A stretch of DNA of 33,058 bases from JALONO01 sp038209965 (GTDB taxonomy: Bacteria > Bacteroidota > Bacteroidia > Cytophagales > Thermoflexibacteraceae): positions 1 through 33,058 of the forward strand of contig JBBQXF010000052.1 in assembly GCA_038209965.1 (NCBI GenBank), in the 5' to 3' direction. Shown here piece after piece: positions 16,180 through 23,178 of the stretch. A program made the position numbers and the translations under genes. The stretch's first letter is position 1; every line of letters begins with the position of its first letter. Under the pieces are notes generated by a model, which worked only from the letters and a program-made list of their open reading frames with translations, ran no database searches and was not told where the DNA came from.

Positions 16180-17658
16180 TTAAAGTGCGAGCCAAGCCAA
16201 TACTTGACCCGTGGCCACAAACAAGCCGATGAGCAGTGCGGCTGCCAAACCCAGAAAGAGTTGCTGGCCGACCGATAGCCGGAGAATTTGAGCACTGGCG
16301 ACTGGTGGTCGCAAGAACATATAAAAGGGGATCTTCAAGTAATAATAGACCGAAATAACCGTGTTGAGCAGCCCCCCGAGCAGTAGGGCCAGCAGGCTGA
16401 CATTGTTTGTGGCCTGCCAACTTTCCCACAGCGCTGAAAAAATCAATAGCTTGGCCATAAAACCTGCTGTTGGGGGTAGGCCAATGAGCGCGGCCATGCT
16501 GATAAGCACCGCTACTCCCGCTAAAGGCGACAGCTGCCCCAATCCCTTGAAAGCGTCGAGTTGGTCGGACCCCAACTGGCGGCAGACCGCTGCAATGAAA
16601 CCAAAGGCAATAAAATTGCTGATCGAATAGGCCAGCAAATAGTAAAAAGTGCCCGGTACAGTCTGGGTCAGGATCCCGATCAGGATAAAACCAGCGTGGG
16701 CAATGGACGAATAGGCCAACAACCGCTTGGCACTGGTTTGGCCCAGGGCGGCCAAGTTGCCGATCGTAATGGTCGCCAACGCAATGACGGCCAACGTTTC
16801 CAGCAAGAGGGGAGTGGGCAAATAAGCAGTCACCAGACGGAACAGCACCGCAAAGCCGGCTGCTTTGGGAGCCGAGGCCAAAAAGGCAACTACTGGCACC
16901 GGCGCGGCCTCATATACATCAGGCGCCCAGAGATGAAAGGGAACAGTGGCAGTCTTGAACAAAAAACCAGCAAAGGTGAGCAACAATGCCGCCAATAGCG
17001 CCACTGGGGGCACTCCCGTCGTCTTGGCCAAGATCTCGGTCAGGGCCAAACTGCCCGAAAAGCCATATAACAGGGACATTCCGTAGAGCATGACCGCACT
17101 GGAGAACACACCAAACAAGACGTATTTCATGCCTGCTTCCACCGATTTGCGCCCAAATCCAAACAGGGCCAGTACATAGCCACCGATCGACACCGTTTCT
17201 AGGGCCACATACATCATCAGCAGGTGGTCGGCCATGGCCAAAAGCTGCATTCCGGCCAGCATCGCCAACAGAAATACGTAAAATTCACCTTGTCCATTTC
17301 CGGTGCGGTCCATTTGCCCACCAAACATTTCCGGGGAATAAACCGACAGCCAAACCGTAAATAAGCTGGCCAAGTTGAACACATATTTGAGTGAAAGCCC
17401 CCAAGCATCGAGGCGCAGCATCCCAAAATAAGCTTGGCCCGGATTGGGTACAGGTTCTAAGGACTGCTGGAGCAATAAGACCAGGTTGACAGCGAGGAAC
17501 CCGACCGTGATGGCCGGTAGCCAGCGGCCCACCTTGTCCCGGCCTATCAGGTCGATCAAAAGCAACAAAACAGCAGCAATGGCCAACCAAATTTCGGGTA
17601 GGGTAGCTCCGATACTTTCGGTAATTTGCCGGAATTGGGTGGTCAGGGTTTGATCCAT
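16180..17658 (-). CDS. nuoN: NADH-quinone oxidoreductase subunit N
   Basis: 492 residues, normal length for this antiporter-like membrane subunit of respiratory complex I. About 14 hydrophobic helices. Recognisable elements are the central LKYVLFGVFSSAVMLYGMSLLYG, the P-F-H-L-W-APDVYEAAP helix-turn (proton-channel region) and LLAYSSIAHAGF. The subunit couples quinone reduction to proton pumping. In most Bacteroidota nuoN is the last gene of the nuoA-N run with nuoM before it; here the upstream neighbour is a methyltransferase gene and no other nuo gene is in the window, so this copy is isolated. A near-consensus -7 box (CAATTTTG) ends seven bases before the ATG. Confidence 0.94.
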   Translation of the reverse strand: MDQTLTTQFRQITESIGATLPEIWLAIAAVLLLLIDLIGRDKVGRWLPAITVGFLAVNLVLLLQQSLEPVPNPGQAYFGMLRLDAWGLSLKYVFNLASLFTVWLSVYSPEMFGGQMDRTGNGQGEFYVFLLAMLAGMQLLAMADHLLMMYVALETVSIGGYVLALFGFGRKSVEAGMKYVLFGVFSSAVMLYGMSLLYGFSGSLALTEILAKTTGVPPVALLAALLLTFAGFLFKTATVPFHLWAPDVYEAAPVPVVAFLASAPKAAGFAVLFRLVTAYLPTPLLLETLAVIALATITIGNLAALGQTSAKRLLAYSSIAHAGFILIGILTQTVPGTFYYLLAYSISNFIAFGFIAAVCRQLGSDQLDAFKGLGQLSPLAGVAVLISMAALIGLPPTAGFMAKLLIFSALWESWQATNNVSLLALLLGGLLNTVISVYYYLKIPFYMFLRPPVASAQILRLSVGQQLFLGLAAALLIGLFVATGQVLAWLAL

Positions 17659-17723
17659 GGGCCGACAAAATTGATAAATATTCGGGAAATAACACTATCA
17701 AATTTCCGCAAAGGGCAAATGGG

Positions 17724-18635
17724 CTATTTTTTGGTGTACACAGCCAGCACCGAACGCCCCCGGATACGCCCAGCCCGAGCGTTGATGAGCGGTTTGACCA
17801 GTGGAAAAGTCAATTGGGAAAAAAGTTTACCGATCAGCCCATCGTTGACGACCCCAACATAGGTCTGGTAGTAATATTTGTAATGCTGCGGCTGCAGGGG
17901 TTGAACCACTATTTTTTCCACATATAGTTCGGGAAACACCCACGCCACTGCCCGGAGCGCATGCTCGTCCCAGAGGCCCATCGTGTGCGGGGGGAGATTG
18001 AGCACATCCTCGGTTGCTTTCCCCAAAAAACCGCGATTGTTGGGCACAGACAACAGCAACCGTCCGCCTTTGCGCAAAGCATTTACCGCTGGCCGGATCA
18101 AATCTTTGACCGGGGCCATCTGGGCCAATACTTGAAACGCACACACTACATCATAATGATTGGGCAATTGCTCTGCGTGTGGCCCAATGGCTTCGCGCCC
18201 AAAGCTCAAGTTGGGGTGGTGCAGTGCGATGCTTGTCGCTACTTGATCATTGGCGATTAGTCCATGTGCCCGCACGCCTCGCCCAGTAAGATCAGAGAGA
18301 AAAGAACTGTTTATGGCGTTTATTTCTAGCACATTATCGGTGGGGGCAACGAACTTACGGCTTTCTTCCTGTTCCCAATTTTGCTTATCGGTTTGCTGGG
18401 TCAGTTGGGGCCATTGCGCTTGAAATGTGGAATGGTCGCCGGAGATTGTGAAGGGATAATAGAAGCGATATCCAGTATCTTGACACCGGAAAACACGGAC
18501 TTGATTAACACCGGTGAAAAAAGCACTTACATTTATTTGGTATTTTACTTGGTACAACTTAACTATTTTCTCAACCGGGATTAATTGTTCCAATTCAAGG
18601 CGATCGGAACCGGTAAGAGGGGAAAGAAGGGGCAT
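17724..18635 (-). CDS. Methyltransferase-like protein with altered SAM-binding motif I
   Basis: 303 residues, looking like a class I SAM methyltransferase of the methyltransf_12/25 type. About residues 40-70 carry an N-terminal segment of unknown role. Motif I appears as D-N-VLEINAINSSFLSDL (about 101-117): the strand V-L-E-I is kept, but the glycine loop of the usual GCGxG is replaced by N-A-I-N-S-S. Later elements are intact in shape: YDVVCAFQVLAQM, LRKGGRLLLSVPNN and a long C-terminal extension ending in basic residues and VYTKK. A working enzyme with a divergent loop, or an inactive family member, are both possible. It is 65 bases upstream of nuoN on the same strand. Confidence 0.68.
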   Translation of the reverse strand: MPLLSPLTGSDRLELEQLIPVEKIVKLYQVKYQINVSAFFTGVNQVRVFRCQDTGYRFYYPFTISGDHSTFQAQWPQLTQQTDKQNWEQEESRKFVAPTDNVLEINAINSSFLSDLTGRGVRAHGLIANDQVATSIALHHPNLSFGREAIGPHAEQLPNHYDVVCAFQVLAQMAPVKDLIRPAVNALRKGGRLLLSVPNNRGFLGKATEDVLNLPPHTMGLWDEHALRAVAWVFPELYVEKIVVQPLQPQHYKYYYQTYVGVVNDGLIGKLFSQLTFPLVKPLINARAGRIRGRSVLAVYTKK

Positions 18636-18706
18636 AGCAAACGGCGTTTCTAGTGCAAGTTAACCAAAAAAACGCACAAAAAATAAATGGTGACCGCCAT
18701 AAAAAT

Positions 18707-18737
18707 CTTGAGGGTGGGGTTTCCCCCAACCCTCAAG
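18707..18737 (-). terminator. Intrinsic terminator downstream of the DEAD-box helicase
   Basis: CTTGAGGGT pairs with ACCCTCAAG, extended by GGGG/CCCC with one bulged base around a short loop. On the minus strand the stem is followed by ATTTTTATGG. It lies 170 bases past the helicase stop, before the methyltransferase gene. Confidence 0.6.
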
Positions 18738-18907
18738 TTCTTTCAACCAGCTATGAAAAGAAATATTTGGAATACAATTCCAAACATTTACCGTTCACAA
18801 ATGTAAGATCTATCATATTGTTTCCAAAATTTGGCGTAGGAAATGGGAGAAAATTGAATGATTTTAACAATTATTAACTATTTATAACAACTAATCCCTG
18901 AACAAAT

Positions 18908-20230
18908 TTACTTTTTCCTAGTTTGGATAGTATTTTTAGGGGTTTTGTTTGGTCGGGGCTTATTTTTCTTTTCGTGGAAAGCGCCTTGAAAAGTGGGATC
19001 TTCGCGCCTTCGTTGTACGTCCACCTCGCGCAGCATCAGTTGCTCCTCTTCAAAAAGGGTCTCCTCGATGATTACTTCTGCGGGTATATCTGCTGTTGGG
19101 ATGCTTTGTCGGATGATTTTCTCAATTTTTCCCACATGATAAATCTCTTCTTTAGTGCAAAAAGTGATTGACTTGCCCAAATTGTTCGCTCTACCAGTTC
19201 GGCCTATGCGGTGAACATAGTCTTCATAGATGATGGGAACGTCAAAATTGATCACGTGGCTCACCATGCTCACATCAATCCCCCGGGCTGCCACGTCGGT
19301 GGCAACCAGAATCCGGAGACCGCCTTCTTTAAACTCATTCATGGCATTAATCCGGGTATTCTGACCTTTATTGGCATGGATTACCCTTACGCTTTTATCA
19401 ATTTTGCGCTCAACAAACTTGCTTACATTGTCCGCGTTTTCTTTTGACCGGGTGAAAACCAGCACCCGGTTAATGTCGGGGTCCTGTAGCAAGTGCCCCA
19501 ACAAATTGATCTTGGTCTTGAAATTGGGGACCCGATAGAGCAATTGGGTCACCGTTTGCGCGGCAGTAGCTTGGGGGGACACCTCCACCCGGATCGGGAA
19601 TTCCAAGAACTCCTCCGATAGTTTCAGCACCTTGTCGGGCATGGTGGCCGAAAACAGGAGATTTTGGCGTTTGCGGGGCACTACCTCCAGTATCCGGCGG
19701 ATCTGGGGCATAAACCCCATGTCCATCATTTTGTCGGCCTCGTCCAACACCATCGTTTTCACCTCTTTAAGCTGCAGGATGTTTTGCAGATAGAGATCCA
19801 AGAATCGCCCGGGCGTGGCTATTACCACATCCACTCCGGCCTCAACGGCCGCAATTTGGGTTTTGGGCCCCAAGCCACCGTACAGGCACACGATGCGCAG
19901 ATCGGTATGGGCCGCCAATTTTTTGGCTTCTTCCGCGATTTGGAGCACCAGTTCCCGGGTGGGCGCGAACACTATTGCCCGGGGCCACATCCCCTGCGCA
20001 TATTTGGCTTTCATCAACAAGGGCAATAAGTAAGCCCCAGTTTTGCCAGTGCCCGTTTGGGCAATCCCCAACAAATCGCTGCCGGCCAGGGCAATCGGGA
20101 TGGCCTTTCGTTGGATCGGCGAAGGCTCCGACCAACCCAAGTCAGAAATGGCGTTAAATAGTTGACGATTGAGGGCAAAATCTTCAAAGCTAAATAAAAT
20201 ATCGCTGGATTCTTGTTCGTAAATTTCCAT
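18908..20230 (-). CDS. DEAD-box ATP-dependent RNA helicase
   Basis: 440 residues. Unwinds RNA duplexes with ATP, acting in ribosome assembly or mRNA turnover. Motifs in order: Q motif (PSPIQRK, Q40), motif I AQTGTGKT (57-64), PTRELV, TPGRFLD, DEAD in VLDEADKMMDMGF, SAT in LLFSATMP, then VLVFTRSKENADN, VATDVAARGIDV and HRIGRTGRA. The C-terminal tail after the helicase core is about 70 residues and basic (ending NKPRPNKTPKNTIQTRKK), typical of RNA-binding tails of RhlE-like proteins. It is divergent from recJ, with 263 bases between the start codons. Confidence 0.95.
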   Translation of the reverse strand: MEIYEQESSDILFSFEDFALNRQLFNAISDLGWSEPSPIQRKAIPIALAGSDLLGIAQTGTGKTGAYLLPLLMKAKYAQGMWPRAIVFAPTRELVLQIAEEAKKLAAHTDLRIVCLYGGLGPKTQIAAVEAGVDVVIATPGRFLDLYLQNILQLKEVKTMVLDEADKMMDMGFMPQIRRILEVVPRKRQNLLFSATMPDKVLKLSEEFLEFPIRVEVSPQATAAQTVTQLLYRVPNFKTKINLLGHLLQDPDINRVLVFTRSKENADNVSKFVERKIDKSVRVIHANKGQNTRINAMNEFKEGGLRILVATDVAARGIDVSMVSHVINFDVPIIYEDYVHRIGRTGRANNLGKSITFCTKEEIYHVGKIEKIIRQSIPTADIPAEVIIEETLFEEEQLMLREVDVQRRREDPTFQGAFHEKKNKPRPNKTPKNTIQTRKK

Positions 20231-20480
20231 TGTAATGACTAAAAAGCTGCAATTTAGGCATTTTTACGGCGGTTTGTTCAAAGTGAACCATTGAGGCCGC
20301 CCTTACCAATTTTTGAGTTGGGGTTTAACCAAGGCAAAGCCCGCCTTGTAGCCAAGCTTTTTGGTGACTTTATGGGCCGCAACCCATCGTTGGTTTCCCA
20401 ATTGTATTGCTGCAACCATCGGATTGAGCCTTTTTCCCACATAAAAATTGGCAATCTTTTAAAAGCCCGGAAACCCCGTG

Positions 20481-20488
20481 TATTTTTG
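20481..20488 (+). promoter_or_regulatory. Bacteroidota -7 element five bases from the recJ start
   Basis: TATTTTTG matches TAnnTTTG exactly. TTTT at 20457-20460 lies 20 bases before it, at the -33 distance. The box ends five bases before the ATG at 20494, so transcription would begin at or next to the start codon: a leaderless mRNA. The PAP2 gene has the same spacing. Confidence 0.5.
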
Positions 20489-20493
20489 CGATT

Positions 20494-22203
20494 ATGGATA
20501 AACGTTGGGTCATTAGGGAAATACCGGCCGAGAACCGGATTAGTGCATTGGCAGCGGGCGTTAATGTAAGTCACCCGTTGGCAGCCTTGCTGTTGCAGCG
20601 CGGGGTCGATGATTTTGACCAAGCAAAGGCCTTTTTTCGTCCATTGCTCGCCCAATTGCACGATCCATTCTTGATGAAAGACATGGATAAAGCTGTTTGG
20701 CGGATTGAGGAAGCCATTCGCAATCGGGAGAAAATTTTGGTTTACGGTGATTATGATGTCGATGGCACCACAGCTGTGGCATTGGTGTATGGTTTTTTGA
20801 AACAATATTACCACCACTTGGCTTTTTATACCCCAGATCGCAATGCGGAAGGATATGGAATCTCAATAACCGGTATCGACTGGGCCAAGGATCAAGGCAT
20901 CGGCCTGATCATCAGTTTGGATTGTGGCATCAAAGCCAACAAGCAGGTGCTTTACGCCAAACAATTGGGCATTGATTTTTTGATCTGCGATCACCACCGC
21001 CCCGGCGACGAGCTGCCCCATGCCCATGCCGTGTTGGATCCCAAGCGCGGTGACTGCGATTATCCTTACAAGGAATTGTCGGGTTGTGGGGTAGGGTTCA
21101 AACTGATGCAAGCATTTGCGTTGAGCAATGGCCTGCCGGTGGAACGGCTGCTGTCGTTCCTGGATCTGGTGGCGGTCAGCATTGCGGCCGACATTGTGCC
21201 CATTACCGGGGAGAATCGGGTAATGGCCCACTTTGGCCTCCAGCAGATCAATTCCAATCCACGCCCGGGCCTCAGGGCACTCATTGACGTATCAGATCTG
21301 CGTGGGGAGGTGGAAGTGGGCAATATCGTTTTTGGGATTGCCCCGCGCATCAATGCGGTCGGGCGGGTGGCCCATGCCAGCCATGCCATTAAACTACTGC
21401 TGGCCGAAAATATGCAGGAAGCCGTTGCGCTGGCTGCGGTGGCCAACTCAAACAACGAAGAACGCCGTGGTTTTGACAGCAATATCACCGCTGAGGCCAT
21501 TCGTATGATCGAGGGCCGGGCAAATACCGAGGCCCGGAGTACCGTCTTGTTCAAGAACGATTGGCACAAAGGGGTGATCGGCATTGTGGCTGCCCGTTGC
21601 ATAGAACGATTTTATCGCCCAACGGTCATTCTTACCGAATCGAACGCGAAAGCCACTGGATCAGCCCGGTCGGTAATTGGGTTTGATATCTATGAAGCCA
21701 TCGCTGAATGCGCCGATTTGCTGGAGCAATATGGCGGCCACATGTACGCGGCCGGCCTCACGTTGCCGCTGAACAACGTGGCGGCGTTTCAAGAACGTTT
21801 TGAACAAGTGGTGGCCGGTCAGATCCGCCAAGAACACCTCACACCCCAACTTGACGTAGACCAAGAAATCCACTTATCACAAATTAGTTTTAAATTTTAC
21901 AACATAATACATCAGATGGCCCCATTTGGGCCGGCCAATATGCAGCCAGTGTTTGTCAGCCGGCGAGTGGTGGCCGAAAACCCACCCCGGATCTTGAAGG
22001 ACATCCACTTGAAGTTTGCCGTCAAACAAGCGGGCAGCATTGGTTTTGATGCCATCGGTTTTAACTTGGCGGCATTCCATGACGTGGTGGACAAAGGTCA
22101 ATTCTTTGATATCTGTTACATCATCAATGAAAACGAATACAAAGGTCGGAAAAACCTGCAATTGGTCATCAAGGACATTAAAAAAAGCGAAAGCGCGGCA
22201 TGA
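20494..22203 (+). CDS. recJ: Single-stranded-DNA-specific exonuclease RecJ
   Basis: 569 residues, usual length. A 5'-3' exonuclease on single-stranded DNA, used in mismatch repair, recombination and fork restart. DHH-family motifs: YGDYDVDGTTA with D86, D88 and D90, D143 in LDCGIK, and D166-H167-H168 in ICDHHRPG. The DHHA1 part shows G-S-A-R-S-V-x-G-x-D and GGHMYAAGLTLP, which bind DNA and metal, followed by the OB domain near the end. It overlaps the next gene by four bases (ATGA), so translation is coupled. The promoter lies five bases from the ATG. Confidence 0.96.
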   Translation: MDKRWVIREIPAENRISALAAGVNVSHPLAALLLQRGVDDFDQAKAFFRPLLAQLHDPFLMKDMDKAVWRIEEAIRNREKILVYGDYDVDGTTAVALVYGFLKQYYHHLAFYTPDRNAEGYGISITGIDWAKDQGIGLIISLDCGIKANKQVLYAKQLGIDFLICDHHRPGDELPHAHAVLDPKRGDCDYPYKELSGCGVGFKLMQAFALSNGLPVERLLSFLDLVAVSIAADIVPITGENRVMAHFGLQQINSNPRPGLRALIDVSDLRGEVEVGNIVFGIAPRINAVGRVAHASHAIKLLLAENMQEAVALAAVANSNNEERRGFDSNITAEAIRMIEGRANTEARSTVLFKNDWHKGVIGIVAARCIERFYRPTVILTESNAKATGSARSVIGFDIYEAIAECADLLEQYGGHMYAAGLTLPLNNVAAFQERFEQVVAGQIRQEHLTPQLDVDQEIHLSQISFKFYNIIHQMAPFGPANMQPVFVSRRVVAENPPRILKDIHLKFAVKQAGSIGFDAIGFNLAAFHDVVDKGQFFDICYIINENEYKGRKNLQLVIKDIKKSESAA

Positions 22204-22604
22204 CAAAGCAAATAAACTCAGTTCTCCACTTTCTGGCCGTTTGGGGCTTGTTGGCCTGCGGTGATGGCAACGGGGCAACGCAAAAGGTCAATCAAGATGC
22301 GGTGGATATTTTGACCCAGCCGGCCGAAGTCTTGATCTCGCCCAGTGCCCCTACTTTTCTTGCCTTGAGGCGGGTAGTGGCCGTAGTGATCGGGGTAGAT
22401 GAAGCAACGTTGCTCCCCAGCACAACGCTCGATCAGCTACAGTTGACTGGTGGGCGGGGAAACCCCGATTTTCTGGAAACAATCATCCAACTGGAAAACG
22501 AGTTTTCGGTTTCCATTTCTGAAGAAGAGTGGGCCAAAGTGACCAGTTTGAGTCAGTTATGCCAATTGATTGACCGCTTGCCCAAGAAGGAAGTGGGTCA
22601 ATAA
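22200..22604 (+). CDS. Lipoprotein with an acyl-carrier-protein-like fold but no phosphopantetheine serine
   Basis: 134 residues. The signal ends LLAC (C20), so it should be lipidated and face the periplasm or cell surface. The C-terminal ~75 residues follow the four-helix pattern of acyl carrier proteins closely: a first helix (LRRVVAVVIGVDEATLLPSTTLDQL), the helix 2 region where the DSL motif belongs, then LENEFSVSISEEEWAKVTSLSQLCQLI, which matches the L-E-E-x-F-x-I-x-I-x-D-E-E-x-x-K-V-x-T-V of ACPs. At the attachment serine it has F91 (P-D-F-L-E-T), so it cannot carry phosphopantetheine. Coupled to recJ by an ATGA overlap. I know of no described lipid-anchored ACP; the role may be structural. 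Confidence is in the fold resemblance rather than the function. Confidence 0.6.
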   Translation: MTKQINSVLHFLAVWGLLACGDGNGATQKVNQDAVDILTQPAEVLISPSAPTFLALRRVVAVVIGVDEATLLPSTTLDQLQLTGGRGNPDFLETIIQLENEFSVSISEEEWAKVTSLSQLCQLIDRLPKKEVGQ

Positions 22605-22644
22605 GTGGATTTTTAGTGTCCAATCACTTCAAACCAGTCGATCA

Positions 22645-22886
22645 ATGAACTACCTTTCTGAAACGCGAAAATTAGTTTTGTTGCTGGTCGGTTTTTACTG
22701 GGTGTCGACTGTGGCGGCCCAAGCTCCCAAGAAGATGCTGAATTTAAGCGCATCCTGATCGACTTTGCTCAAGCCTACGCGCACCAACTTCGCCAGACCC
22801 AAGCCAGTGGCAAATTTGTAGCCATACTGGTATAGGCCAAGGTGCTTTACGCGCAGCACTGCCTCAATGTAGTACTAAAAAAGTGA
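22645..22886 (+). pseudogene. Broken gene for a small secreted protein
   Basis: The ATG at 22645 opens a signal peptide (MNYLSETRKLVLLLVGFYW...VAAQA) that ends in an unrelated stop at 22756-22758. In another frame a coding-like sequence continues directly from 22725: SQEDAEFKRILIDFAQAYA and HQLRQTQASGKFVAILV, then a TAG at 22833-22835, and in the same frame AKVLYAQHCLNVVLKK to the TGA at 22884. One frameshift near 22717-22725 and one premature stop therefore break what would be a protein of about 79 residues. Its original function is not recognised. It follows the lipoprotein gene by 40 bases, so it may once have been part of the recJ run. Confidence 0.55.
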
Positions 22887-22897
22887 GCGGGATTTAC

Positions 22898-22972
22898 TTA
22901 GAACTGGCTGACCACCAAGTTGCCCAACCACCAGATCAAAAGTATAACGAGAAAAAAAAACCTGGCTTTCAT
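22898..22972 (-). CDS. Possible 24-residue hydrophobic peptide
   Basis: ATG at 22972, stop TAA at 22900-22898. The peptide starts MKARFFFLVILLIWWLGN and ends VVSQF: a single membrane helix with one basic end. Such very small hydrophobic peptides are often missed in annotation. There is no ribosome site or conservation to support it, and its position in the gap between a dead gene and lnt leaves it uncertain. Confidence 0.3.
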   Translation of the reverse strand: MKARFFFLVILLIWWLGNLVVSQF

Positions 22973-23178
22973 GGTTGTTCTGTGTTTTTGTCTAGTTAAA
23001 ACAAACACGATGCCCAATTTTAATCTATTGATAATCAAATAGTTGATTCGTTTTAGTTTTTGCTAATGCCCGAAAATGAACAGGATGTGCGCCCTAGCGG
23101 ACATTCCAACCAAATATCGTACGGTGAGTCGCAAATCGGCAAGAGTGCTAGGTCAGATGACGCCGCAAAGTAATGTTG

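Noticed and set aside
20278..20817. 179-codon open frame on minus between the helicase and recJ genes
   Set aside because: It lies mostly antisense to recJ and shows no family features; recJ on the other strand is certain.
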